From contig JAGFNK010000074.1 of the NCBI GenBank assembly GCA_025769875.1, forward strand, positions 90,382 through 154,381: 64,000 nucleotides of DNA, in the 5' to 3' direction. This DNA comes from Russula earlei. Taxonomy: Eukaryota > Basidiomycota > Agaricomycetes > Russulales > Russulaceae. The notes beneath the pieces are model-generated. The model saw only the letters and a program-made list of their open reading frames with translations, did no database searches and was not told the origin of the DNA. Position 1 is the first letter of the stretch. Each line of letters begins with the position of its first letter. The translations under genes were made by a program, and so were the position numbers. Shown piece after piece: positions 22,480 to 33,888 of this stretch.

Positions 22480-22642
22480 ATGACGGCCATACATGGCCAT
22501 CAACTGACAGGTCTCAACGGGTAATACCCATCCCGTACCCATACCATATAAACTCTGCAGCGGTCAGTGAACGGGATGGGTACAGGTCCTGTAATATGGG
22601 TCCCGTACACCCGTACATACATGGGTACAGTGCACAGCCCTA
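22480..22642. repeat. hAT 5' terminal and subterminal repeats
   Basis: The outer end (minus strand TAGGGCTGTGCAC) is followed by several copies, in both orientations, of an ACGGGATGGGTA / TACCCATCCCGT word. This is the usual subterminal transposase-binding arrangement of hAT elements. The partner end has been removed by the LTR at 17,618-18,446. Confidence 0.55.
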
Positions 22643-23277
22643 ACAGATACTCTTTGTCTTTGACACGAGGGTACAATCCAACTCAGAGATCAAAAATGAA
22701 GTCTTGTGGAGTGTAGAGCATCCACTGTTGGGGCAATGTGGTCCTGCTGTTGGCCACTAGCATCAGGAAAATCACATAAATCTTTTTTGTCTTTATTAGA
22801 GTCACAAAAGTTGAAAAATCAACAGTCATTTAGACTGATCCTAATTCTAGAAAGTTGTGACACAAAGATCAGCCATATAGCCAAGAAAGTTGAGAAAGCT
22901 GCATAAGTTCTGTAAAGTTCTCACAAGTCAGAAAGTCATGTCGGCCAGCCTTAGGGCTATCAACCTCTAATGGGGCTACTGCTGTTAGGAGCCTTCCATC
23001 CAATGGCAGTTTGGGACATATCTGGGACTTTAACAGACTTTACCAACTTTACTTATAAAGCTAAAAAGTCATAAATTTTCTCATGATTTTGCTGATGCTA
23101 CTAGTAAATGCCACATGGTGGCTAAACCTCCAACACAATGATGGCCACACATTGCCCGCACAGGCTGACCCATATCCGTAATTTCTACAATCCAGTAATC
23201 GAATAAAGACAGAAAAGTCAGTTATTCTGAATGCTGTTAACAAGTTTTGCCTCCGACTCAAATTTCCGTCCTCGTCC
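22643..23277. other. Intergenic, left edge of the tandem duplication
   Basis: No gene is seen. From about 22,655 it shares blocks with 25,920-26,160 (ACACGAGGGT, GAGATCAAAAATGAA, GCATCCACT), which places the duplicated unit's boundary here. This copy is longer than its counterpart by about 300 bases. Confidence 0.45.
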
Positions 23278-25089
23278 TCATACTTCTTCGTTGGGTACTT
23301 CTTCGTTGGGGCTGCTGAACTGGCGAAGCTTATCACGTGACTGCCCGTCCGTGCCACTGTTTCTTATCCGGGACATTGAAACCCCTTCGTAGGAAGTGTC
23401 AACGGTCACTGCAACCCTGCCAGTGTTGTTTTCAGAAGAATTGTGCTTCGTCCTCTTGGCGGAATTGCTATTCGGGATTTGGAGGTCATCGCATTGACTT
23501 GGTGGAGTCATCGACAAGCCGTAAGCAGTGGAGAATAGAGAGAGGAAGGTAAGAAAGTCGTACATATTAGTGGACCTGGAGACAAAGTCTGTCAGAGAGC
23601 GATACATCCGCGTTGCAGCGATCGACACCGTGACCAGCCCAGGAAGCTGAAACAACTATATTTCGGAAGGGCCATGTGAGCTTCCCCACTTTCGCCACAA
23701 GACGACGGACGTACGAGGTTCAATGGACCTGTGGTTTTTAAGACCAAAGTCAGCCCGGTATCCATCATAAAATAGATAAATTGAACAACACCATTCAGAT
23801 TCAAGAGAATGAATATCTGAGGGTACATTTCTATGAGCGGATGCAGATGCTCAAGACGATATCCAGGACTTACTGTCGGTGGGACCTCCGCGATAGTGGC
23901 AAGTAGGAGCCAAATGACACCCTTGCAAATAGAGAACACGTCAGCAGACATCGGAAAAAGACAATGTGACCTCCACGATCCCACCTGATTCCAGAGGAGG
24001 CGTCCGATACCGAACGTGCCGCCCTCGGTACGGCGCATGTCGAACAACCCGACGAGCATGATAAGAATGAAGAGGATGTCGATGACGAGGGTAAAAAGTA
24101 TGTTAGGTGTGTTTATGTGGGTATTGATCACAACGCAGGTTCTTTCAGGCGGGAACCACACAGCGCGGAGCTGCAGGTGGATTGGCCTTCAATGAATAAT
24201 GAAAGGGTTTGAGAATAATTACCCGCGCGATCCCTGAGAGAGAAAAAAAAAAAAAAAATCACGTTTTGAGTGAGATTGAGGACATTCTGGAGAGGAGGGC
24301 GGAGACGAGACATGCCTATGAGGATGACTATAAAATCGGCCAACCATAAACCGGCCGCGATGACAACAACGATCTTGTTTCTGTTCCAAACGGCGACGCT
24401 GGAAGCCTCGATGAGCGTGGGGAAAGACAGCACGAGCATGGAGGAGGAGGACGTACACACGGATTACAATCAAGAGTGAAGCGGCGGCAATGCCCAAGTA
24501 GCTGAAGATCTACACGAAAAATGGAGTGACTTATTCTTATTCCCTCCTCGAAGGCGGGAGGACATAGGACACTCACGACTTCAAACGTGACCCAGACCTC
24601 AGGATCGTAGCCAATCAGAATGCGACGCACACTCGAGAGCCGCTACTACCTACCTGACAGTTGATCGGAGCGGTCACGTCAAGAGTGACAAAGCTAATGA
24701 AGACGGCCGCAAGGGTGGAAATGCGCGCAACGGAGTATATCTACGATGTGATTTAGTCAAAGTTCCAAGCGTGACGAGAACCAACAAGCGCGAGCGGTTA
24801 CGGACCCATATCGTCCACCGGAAGGGGCGACGCCCTCGGATGATACTCCACTCGTAGTCAAGATTTGTGAAGAACTCCCAGCTGGAAGGAGGGAGGGGGA
24901 TGAGAGCGGGAGATATCGACGCGGCGGAGCAGACGTACACGAAGAGGCCCTTCACGACGTGCCAGAAGTTGATGAGTGCAACTATTGGGACGTGTTCGTT
25001 AGGATGTTTCCGAGCTCGAGGGCCAGACCCCAAATGCGTGCCGTACTAAAATCCTTTACAATCACGGCGGGATCCTGAAAGTTGACCAT
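23278..25089 (-). CDS. Multi-pass membrane protein of an unnamed fungal family, paralogue 1
   Basis: A minus-strand gene with ATG at 25,089 and TGA at 23,278. Clear introns include 25,046-24,982 and 24,938-24,882; later exons include a 21-nt microexon (VWVTFEV, about 24,580) and a 14-nt one (PLNL, about 23,735). The spliced protein reads LINFWHVVKGLFVWEFFTN, YEWSIIRGRRPFRWTIW, an APINCQ segment, WNRNKIVVVIAAGLW, ILFTLVIDILFILIMLVG, GVIWLLLATIAEVPPT, then SIAATRMYRSLTDF and a hydrophilic tail. I count six to seven membrane segments. Such proteins are multicopy in agaricomycetes and of unknown function, perhaps receptor-like. The tail carries a small internal duplication (PNEEVPNEEV). All exon phases I checked are consistent, so it appears intact. 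Confidence 0.7.
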
Positions 25090-26170
25090 GAAACCGGCAC
25101 GTAAGTGATAGTTGAAGACGGGAAAGTTTGAATTGATGGAGTTGGGATGCACACCTTCAGCCATCATCATCACATGGCGCTGATCCTAAATACCCTCGAC
25201 TGGACTCGGAGGCGGGCATCAGGCGATCGTTCTAGAATGCAAGCACAGTTGTGCGGGAATGGTAGTATTAGGGCTAGGATCGGCTGGCGACGTGAATGCC
25301 TTGGTTGTCGCGCCGCGGCAGCGCAAACAGCATCAACTAACCAAACGTGTTGCGAAGAGGGGCGAGGGACAGGAACGCCTCGGAAGCTGCCTTATCTGTA
25401 TGAGGCCGAGGGCAGGGTCTGATCAGATCAATGATTTGAGTCTGTCCAACCTAGAAAACTGAGGAGCTCGCACGCGTGCAGCGGACTACGGCACGGAACC
25501 GACCCTACGGTCGTTGTAAATCACGAGGGGCGTACAGAGGAACTGGTAGACAGTGGTAGTGATGTCCTGAACGGCTAGTACAATGCCCTGCCCCAATCTG
25601 ATTGGTCATTGTATGTATATAAGGCCAAATGTCTCGAATCTCTACTGAGGCCCCGTCTGCGTTCAGTACCTCCGGAGGTGCGCCACAACATGCCCACTTG
25701 TCCTCAAATGGTATTCCGAAGCGATCACGAGAAAAAAAAGACATTGATATGGCTAGCTCACCTGTAGTAGTAGCATACTGCACCCGAACGTTGACATTCG
25801 CTGGCATCAAGGTGTATATAAGGAGAGCTCATTGAACTACTTCCGACCCAAGGCATGGCTCACCTTTTCCCATTGTGACTATGTAGATGTGCTTTGGATA
25901 TGAGACAATTCAGAAATACTCAGAACACGAGGGTCCAGTCCGAGATCAAAAATGAATAACAGTATCCTTCATGTCCGAGCATAAAGCATCCACTTTGCTT
26001 AACTCTTAAGGCAATGCGGTCCTGTTTTGGCCACGGGCCACGCACATGTTGACCCATTGATAGCTATATCCGTAAATCTACAATCCAGTGATCGAATAAA
26101 GACGAAAAGGTCAGTTATTCTGCATGCTGTTAACAAACTGTGCCTCCGACTCAACGATCTGTCCTCGTCC
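25090..26170. other. Intergenic part of the duplicated unit
   Basis: The upstream region of paralogue 1, followed by the left part of unit 2. The segment 25,100-25,830 aligns with 27,970-28,580. Short open frames occur but differ between the two copies, so I call no gene. The promoter of paralogue 1 should lie just above 25,089; no TATA box stands out. Confidence 0.4.
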
Positions 26171-27965
26171 TCATACTTCGTTGGGGCTGCTCAGCTGGCG
26201 AGGTGACTGCCCGCCCGTGACACTGTTTCTTATCCGTGACATTGAAACCGCTTCGTAGGAAGTGTCAACGGTCACTGCGGTCACTGCAACCCTGCCAGTG
26301 TTGTTTTCAGAAGAGTTATGCTTCGTCCTCTTGGCGGAATTGCTATGCTGGATTTGGAGGGTTTATCGGAATGACTTGTGGAGTCATCGACAGCCGTAAG
26401 CAGTGGAGAATAGAAGAAGGGAAGAAAGTCGTACATATTAGTGGACCTGGAGACAAAGTCTGTCAGAGAGCGATACATCCGCGTTGCAGCGATCGACAAC
26501 CGTGACCAGCCCAGGAAGCTGAAACATCTACATTTCGGAAGGGTATGTGAGCTTCCCCACTTTCGCACAAGACGACGACGTACGAGGTTGAATGGACCTG
26601 TGATTTTCAAGACTAAAGTCAGCCCGGTGTTCCTCATGAAATACTGGAAAGAAAGCAAACAACACCATTCAGATTCAAGAGCATAAAGATCTAAGGTTAC
26701 ATTTCTATAAGCGAATGCAGATGCTCAAGACAATATCCAGGACTTACTGTCGGTGGGAACTCTGCGATGGTGGCAATTACGAGCCAAAGGACACCCTTGC
26801 AAATAGAGAACACGTCAGCGGACATCGAGAACAGACCAATGGGACCTCCACGATCCCACCTGATTCCAGAGGAGGCGTCCGATACCAAACGTGCCACCCT
26901 CGGTACGGCGCATGTCGAACAACCCGACGAGCATGATAAGAAGGAAGAGGATGTCGATGCCGAGGGTAAAAAGGATGTTAAGTGTGTTTACGTGGGTATT
27001 GAGCACAACGCAGGTTTTTCGAAGCGGGAAATACACAGCGCGGAGCTGCAGGTGGAATGGCCTTCAATAAATAATGAAAGGGTTTGAGAATAATTACCCG
27101 CGCGATCCCTGAGAAAGAAAAAAAAAAAACACGTTTTGAATGAGATTGAGGACATTCTGGAGAGGAGTGCGATGGGACGAGACATGCCTATGATGATGGT
27201 TACAATATCGGCCAACCATAAAGCGGCCGCGATGACAACAACAATCCTGTTTCTGTTCCAAACGGCGACGCTGGAAGCCTCGATGAGCGAGGGGAAAGAT
27301 AGCGCGAGAATGGAAGAGGACGACGTACACACGGATTACAATCAAGAGTGAAGCGGCGGCAATGCCCGTGTAGCTAAAGATCTACACGAAAAATGGAGTG
27401 ACTTATTCCCTCCTCGAAGGTGGGAGGATATAATAGGACTTACAACTTCGAAACGTGACCCAGACCTCAGGATCGTAGCCAATCAGAATGCGCATGTGAT
27501 GATGCACACTTGAGAGCCGCTATTACCTACCTGACAGTTGATCGGAGCGGTCACGTCAAGAGTAACAAAGCTAATGAAGACGGCTGCAAGGGTAGAAATG
27601 CGCGCAACGGAATATACCTACGATGTAAGTTAGTCAAAGTTCCAGCGTGACGAGAACCAACAAGCGCGAGCGGTTACGGACCCATATCGTCCACCTGAAG
27701 GGGCGACGCCCTCGGATAATATCCCACTCGTAGTCAAGATTTGTGAAGAACTCCCAGCTGGAAGGAGGGAGGGGGATGAGAGCGGGAGATATCGACGCGG
27801 CGGAGCAGACGTACACGAAGAGGCCCTTCACGACGTGCCAGAAGTTTATGAGTGCAACTATTCAGGCGTGTTCGTTAGGATGTTTCCGAGCTCGAGGGCC
27901 AGACCCCAAATGCATGCCGTACGAAAATCCTTTACAACTACGACGGGATCCTGAAAGTTGACCAT
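26171..27965 (-). pseudogene. Membrane protein paralogue 2, frameshifted copy
   Basis: It has the same exon order as paralogue 1: ATG at 27,965 and TGA at 26,173-26,171. Two single-base insertions against paralogue 1 break it. The VWVTFEV microexon reads ACGTTTCGAAG in place of ACGTTTGAAG (about 27,448-27,458), and the last large exon reads CACGGTTGTCG in place of CACGGTGTCG (about 26,495-26,505). The rest, including splice sites, is well preserved, so decay is recent. If these are assembly errors the gene would be a second functional copy. Confidence 0.7.
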
Positions 27966-29001
27966 GAAACTGGCACGTGGGCGATAGTTGAAGACAGGAA
28001 AGATGATGGGTTTGGGATGCACACCTTTTGCCAATGGCACTGATCTAAATACCCTCGACTGGAGGCGGCATCACGCGATCGTTCTAGAATGCAAGCACAG
28101 TTGTGCGGGAATGGTATTAGGACTAGGAGCGACCTTGCGACGATGCCTTGGTTGTTGCGCCGCGGTGAGCGCAATCTACATCAACGTGCTTCGCAACGAA
28201 GAGGGGCGAGGGACAGGAACGAGGGGTCTGTTCAGATGTTGATTGATGATTTTGAGTCTACTGCAATGCATACAGTGCTGGCTGACGCGAGGGGCGAAAG
28301 GAGGAACTGGTAGTGTTGTCCTAAACGACACGGAAGAGGTGATTTGTCTCGAGGCGTTGTCATCCAATGCCCCCGCCCCAATCTGATTGGTCATTGTATG
28401 TACCTCGATCTCTACTGAGGCCCCGTCTGCGTTCAGGTAACCTCTGGACGTGGGCCACAACATACCCACTTGTCCTCAAATGGCATTCCGTCGACGATAG
28501 AAGCGATCACGAGGGCCCAAAAAAACGACATTTGATATGGCTGCATCATCACCTTGGAGTAGATACTGCACCCGAACGTTGACATTCGCTGACCGCATTG
28601 GCTCTCGATTATATGTGGTGTTTAGTACGTCAGTGACGATCCCGGTTACATACGCGGAGGTACATCAGGATGATGGGGTTTGATGGCGCGTAGGTGCAAC
28701 AGTGACAGATGATCGAAGAGCTGTAAATTTTTTTCTTTCCAATCTCAAATACTCGCATGACCGTTGACCCTGCCGCCTGCCGGTCATCCAAATAGCTGTC
28801 GTGCCTCAAGTTATACATATACATGCTAGTAATATCATTTCACACACGGCAACATGGAAATCATTGAAACACTCCCATTGAGTGAAGAAATTTTTTCAAA
28901 GCTAGTCAACATCCGTGACTGGGTGCGAGCTCGAAGTGATGCCTCGTATCCTGTGTGACGGCTGTTCCGCATCCTCTCACCCACGCTGATCTGCGGGAGA
29001 T
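27966..29001. other. Intergenic, right edge of the tandem duplication
   Basis: 27,970-28,580 repeats the upstream region of paralogue 1. From 28,600 to 29,001 the sequence is unique. No gene or RNA is supported. Confidence 0.4.
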
Positions 29002-30640
29002 CTAGGACTTCAGGTATTCCTCGTGAGCGGTATACATGGCCATCTCCAGTTGGGTGACGGGAGCGTGAGGGAGAGTTATCCGGTTTGGGATTGTGAGATC
29101 AATCTCAGAGGTGCCTTCGCTTAAACTACGACAGACATTGGAACACTGTGAGTGCGAGGAGTAGCAAAGAGTAGATACCGCACATATCGGAGGATAAAAA
29201 CTCTGCTAGACTGCGATACATCCTGGTAGCAGCGATGGCCATTGTGATCAAGCAAGGAACCTGGAACATCTATTGCAAAAAAAGGATGGGGAACACCCGA
29301 CGCGCGGGAAGATAAACATACGAGATTAAGCGGATCTGAGGTTCCAATCAACCCTCGTTGCTGGACCAGAAGGAGAAAAAATACCGTTCAGGTTCAAATG
29401 GATAAACACCTACGCGTAAACTGGTCATGAGGAGGTGCGAGAAGTGGAAGAAAATAATCGGACTTACCATGGCTGGGACCTCTGCAGCGGCGCCGATCAA
29501 GAACCAGATGACACCCTAATAAACAGAAAGTACATCAGCAAATGGAGAGTAAGGTAGTCAGAGTAAAGCATCATCACCCCACCTGCTTCCACAGGAGGCG
29601 TCCCAGCGCCATGGTACCACCTCGATGAAGACGCAACCGCAGCAAGCCCAAGAGCATAATAAGAAATAAAACGATGTCTGTAACGAGCGTGACGGTGATA
29701 TTAAGTTTGCTAATCCTGGTGTTGAGGATTATGCAGCCACCAGGTACCCATGCGGAGCGAATCTGCGGACGAAAGGTCCAGGAGGTTCACAAAAGCTGAA
29801 CTAATTTACTCACCCTCAAGATACCTGATGTAGTAATAAGTCAAAATGGTGTCGAGTACCCAAATCGACTGTGGGTGAGAGACTTGCCTTGGATAAGGAA
29901 TGAAACGTTGACAACCCATGTGATTGCTGCGATCGACGAAACGACCTTATCGACGCTCCAAATGGCGATGCTAAACAGCTCCGTGAGTACCTATTCGATG
30001 AAGCGGTAGAGGTTTGCACTGGCAATCGGGGACGCACATGCGAATTACGATCAGGAATGAAGCAGCAGCAAGGGACAGGTAGGCGAAAATCTAAAGGGAC
30101 ATGACAAGGTACTAAGCGTGATGTTTTGAGGTAAATTTGAGGGAGTTCTCACGAATTGGGTGACAAATGAAGCCTTTGGATCATGACCAGTCAGTCAGAG
30201 GTAGACGTGAGATCATAATACAGACATACATGACAATTGATTGGGGTCGTGACATCAAGAATGACTATGTTGATGATCACAGCTGCAAGAGTGGCGAGGC
30301 GGGTAAGACAGTAGATCTACAGAGGTGACAAATCAGCGTAGCGCTGGAGAGGGGACGTCACTACAGACCCATATCGTCCACCCGTGACGTCGACGCCCTC
30401 GGATGACGTCCCAGTCATAGGAGATATTGGTCAAAAATTCCCAACTAATGGAGTAGAGTTATGTGAAGCAAGAGGTCGATACAAGGAGACTCACATGTAG
30501 AGGCCATCCACGACATGCCAGAACTTGACAACTGCAACTAACAGACAAAGGGTTTGGTGGGATCATATTGAGGCCTGGACGGGGACGGCTTACGCACAAC
30601 GGTCCTGCAAAATCACGGCGGGATCGTGGAAGTTGACCAT
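29002..30640 (-). CDS. Membrane protein paralogue 3, divergent
   Basis: A minus-strand gene with ATG at 30,640 (MVNFHDPAVILQD) and a TAG at 29,004-29,002. Exons recognisable by comparison with paralogue 1: VKFWHVVDGLYM, EFLTNISYDWDVIRGRRRHGWTIW, a TTPINC exon, AYLSLAAASFLIVIRM, and near the C-terminus ITMAIAATRMYRSL. Introns have diverged completely, so this duplication is older than that of paralogues 1 and 2. I could not confirm every exon phase, notably around 29,800-30,060, so one or more exons may be damaged. Function unknown, as for paralogue 1. Confidence 0.55.
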
Positions 30641-31473
30641 GTTGTAGGCTTAGGGATGGGATCGAGAGGCGAAGCCTAGGGTCGTTTAGGCACCTCTTAT
30701 AACATTGGCACTAGTGGCACCACGTACATATAAGTATCTTACGTTGCTCTGGAAGCCACATCATATCATTGCACTCCTCATAAAATGCACTGTGGTGACA
30801 GCTTGCCGTTTCATGCCTTGATTGTCGGGATCGCCAGCCATGGGTAGAAGACGCCAACAGAAAGCATAGGTATGTTGGTTGTGCCTCCTCACAATTCCAT
30901 CATGATGTCCAACCACGGCGATGTAGTCTCAGAGGCACTGAACTCGAAGGCATTGGCAGTATCGTCTGTACGAGAGGGGGGGGGGCGGGGGGGAAGCGTC
31001 AAGTGAGTCTATACAGTAAGGTGTCCAAACATTGGGATGAGAGCCCATCATGATCGCATGGGAAGGATTTGACTCCCATGTCATGAAACGCCACGATTAC
31101 TACAAGTGTTGGTGATGGACGCGTCGCGCTCTCACGGCGGCATGTATGGTCACAGTGTCTGTTTGCCGTCCTCATCACACACTTTGTGCACTCGGGCTTC
31201 GACGCAGGGCCGAGGTGACTGACGGATCCAGTTATCGGCATGGCTTGGATAGCGGGCAAAATGGTTGTGCCCATCATTACATTGCTGTGCAGTAGATCAA
31301 ACAGGTACGCTTGGAAGGGATGGGCGTCAACCGATGGGAACAAGGAGGAAGTACTACGGATGGGTGATCGAATCAATGAGGCCATGGGACATCATAGCAA
31401 CTGGCAGGTGCCGATCCTGTGTGTTAAGTAGAGAGGAATGAGGAGGTTTCATGTCAAGTCGATCCATCAAGGA
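30641..31473. other. Intergenic, with a G-run
   Basis: No supported gene. A run of ten G, one C and seven G lies at 30,976-30,993. The segment ends at the start of the diflavin reductase gene and should hold its promoter and 5' UTR; no clear TATA box is seen. Confidence 0.45.
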
Positions 31474-33656
31474 ATGACTTCGTACCCCCCCTCTCGCCAC
31501 ACGGCCTCTGACTTGACGCCTGCTCTCACCATCATATACGCCACAGAGACAGGGAACGCTCAAGATTATGCGGGAAGAGTTGCTCATCATTGTCGGAGGG
31601 CGCGTTTCAAATGCAATGTCTTCAGCGTCGATAAATATCCCCTCGTATGACCCCATACTCGCCTGACATCCATTGTCGCATCACTAATCTTTGTCAGTCT
31701 GGGATTGTGTCAGAGAGCGTCGTTATATTTATTGTGTCAACTTCTGGTACTGGAAAGGAACCCCGGACGATGACCCCGATGTGGAGGAGCTTCTTACGCT
31801 CCGATCTGCCCGACGACTTGTTTGAAGACCTCCATTATGCGGTGTTTGGCCTTGGAGACTCTTCTTATGAAAAGTTTTGCTGGCCGGCGAAGAAATTAAG
31901 CAGGCTTCTGGAACATCTCGGTGCCACTGCCATCTGTTCTCGTGGCGAAGGCGATACTCAACACACACTCGGGTACGTCAGTCAGCCTTCTTGAACTACC
32001 TGATGATAAATGCCTTTGATTATCCTTCAGAATCGATGGCGCATTTGAACCCTGGGTCTCTAGCCTAACGGAGGCCCTGTTGAGACTATTTCCTTTGCCC
32101 TTACACCTTACCCCATCAACCGAAGAGATACCGATGTCGAGAGTGACTCTTCTGTCAGCCACCACAGAAGAACTTCAGGATGAACCAGATCCATTGTTCA
32201 GCGATGATATATATCACACATTCGAACTCACTAGAAAGGACCGCATATCTGCAGATGACTGGTTTCAGGATGTCCGGCATCTCGAGTTTCGGTGTCAGGA
32301 TGACATCGCGTAAGCCACCATCTTGTGCCAGGTGCCAGGGAGATCGACGCAATGAATACAGCTATGACCCAGGAGACGTTGCCGTCATTCATCCGGAGGC
32401 GTCTCCCATAGATGTCGATTCCTTCCTCACACGCCTCGGCTGGTCCAATTCTGCTGATGATCCCTTCCGAATCCAACATAATTTTGAGGGCCCGTTTATA
32501 TCCCCACCGTTTGTCTAATTTTACTTATCTACTACCACAGACCAAAGTCTTCCGGGCCATCTTCCTCGGGTTTCGACTCTGCGTGCCCTTTTTACGCGTC
32601 ATCTCGACATCAATTCAGTCCCTAAGCGCTCCTTCTTCCGCCTTCTCAAAGATCTCGCCACTGATGAGCGGGAGCGCGAGAAGCTTGAAGAATTTAGTTC
32701 GCCCCAAGGCGCGGTGCGTTGCCTCCTGCGGGACTGGTCTACATTCCTATATTTATGGCCAAACAGGAGGAGTTGTACGACTATACAACGCGAGTGCGCC
32801 GCACGATCCATGAAGTTCTGAGTGAATTTCGCTCCGTGCGCGTGCCGCGTGGCCGTATCTTCGACCTCTTCCCGCCTCTACGTCCGCGCGAGTTCTCGAT
32901 TGCGAGCGCGTCCTTGGCGCATCCGCACGAAGTGCACCTGTGTGTTGCGATCATCGACTTTAAGACCAAACTCAAAGCACGCAGGCGGGGTGCGGGCACG
33001 TCCTTTCTGGCCAGGCTTCCCATTGGTACACACCATCTTTTGTTTCGTTTGCCTTCCCATTTCTCTGAACGTCTGGCCGCGTCCCTTGTGTAGGAGCGAA
33101 CATAAGGATTGGCATTACAAAGGGCCTGCTCACACTTCCGCGGGATTTGACCACACCCGTGATCTGTGTCTCACCGGGAACAGGAGTAGCACCTGCTCGG
33201 GCTATACTCGAGGCTCGTGTGCGTCTGGGTGCGAGTGAAAATACGTTGTATTTCGGACATCGCAGTTCGGGAAAGGACGCGCACTATACGCGCGAATGGA
33301 CCACTTTAGCAGAGTCGGGGAACCTCACCTATCGCGTCGCTGTTTCACGGGACGGGCCCGAAGGCACGCGGCGGGTCTATGTGCAAGACCTCATAAAGCA
33401 GGATGCGAAGCGCGTCTGGCAGCTTGTCCACGATAAGGGCGCTTGGGTGTACATTTCTGGGTGTGTTCATTCTCTTGGTTCCGCGGGCGAGGGTATGTTT
33501 ACCACTCGTAGGTCATCGAATAAAATGCCAGCCGGCGTGCGGGCTGCGTTGGCAGATGTCGCTCGGGAGGAAGGGGATATGGGAGAGGAAGAGGCTCGTA
33601 CTTACATTGCACGAATGGAAAAGGAGGAGAGGTTGTTTGAGGAATGTTGGAGCTGA
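31474..33656 (+). CDS. TAH18: NADPH-dependent diflavin oxidoreductase (TAH18/NDOR1 type)
   Basis: Eight exons fit with every phase consistent: 31474-31644, 31698-31972, 32031-32309, 32362-32489, 32541-32713, 32767-33025, 33094-33460 and 33512-33656, giving 598 residues. An N-terminal flavodoxin domain (TIIYATETGNAQDYA, VIFIVSTSGTG, VFGLGDSSYEKFCWPAKKL) is followed by an FAD-binding region (REFSIAS) and an NADPH-binding region (PVICVSPGTGVAPARAIL, LYFGHRS, VYISG) ending in ECWS. This family passes electrons from NADPH through FAD and FMN to the Dre2/anamorsin Fe-S protein in cytosolic iron-sulphur assembly. The intron 32,490-32,540 has a GC donor; the others begin GT. The start is the first ATG before the flavodoxin motif. 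The length is typical and no break is seen. Confidence 0.93.
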
Positions 33657-33888
33657 TCCCAACAACTGGACAAGTTACCGCCAGTGGCAGCACCTGTGCC
33701 CCTCATGTCCCAGTTCAATCACTTGACAAGTCTCTCGGTGTGGTACCGATCGAATCGAGGTGACCTTCAGTCAGCGATGCGATGGGAGGCTCACATCTCC
33801 CGTCGCTAGGGCGACATAAACCGACCAGCGGTCCTGGTTGCCGTAATTTTGCGATTGACAACATCTGGAGAGGAAGAGCGTGTCCGTC

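Larger units (their letters stand above)
18447..22642 (-). pseudogene. hAT transposase with BED zinc finger, interrupted
   Basis: Minus-strand exons, in order: an N-terminal region (GTLKDALDIVWFNDKDDD, about 21,850-21,790); a BED-type finger (YQCHH...MNHNLNGLLGHLRSHFK, about 21,075-20,925, spliced); the RNase H-like core with VSLFLNAWTSSN (about 20,400-20,360) and MDNASNND (about 20,100-20,075); then a C-terminal dimerisation region with RRQSWL and WLKSFQSATTQMS (19,660 and 18,870). The insertion domain is split by a solo LTR at 19,136-19,626. TGA codons near 20,485, 20,535 and 20,570 break the frame. The 5' terminus reads TAGGGCTGTGCAC at 22,642; the 3' terminus is cut by the LTR at 18,446. 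The intact enzyme would move hAT DNA by a hairpin mechanism. Confidence 0.8.
22655..28600 (-). repeat. Tandem duplication with a period of about 2.88 kb
   Basis: Two head-to-tail units, about 22,655-25,850 and 25,920-28,600. Each holds one copy of the multi-pass membrane protein and its upstream region; the two start codons lie 2,876 bp apart (25,089 and 27,965). Introns and intergenic DNA are similar as well as exons, so the duplication is fairly recent. Confidence 0.8.

Noticed and set aside
24243..24258. A-run as a retroposed poly(A) tail
   Set aside because: It lies in an intron of the membrane gene, is shared with the duplicated copy near 27,117-27,130, and has no target duplication; a simple repeat is enough.
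23278..30640. Membrane-protein cluster as classical GPCR pheromone receptors (STE3 type)
   Set aside because: The exon motifs (RGRRPFRWTIW, ATRMYRSL) are not those of STE3 receptors and I see no pheromone precursor nearby; mating-type identity is not supported.
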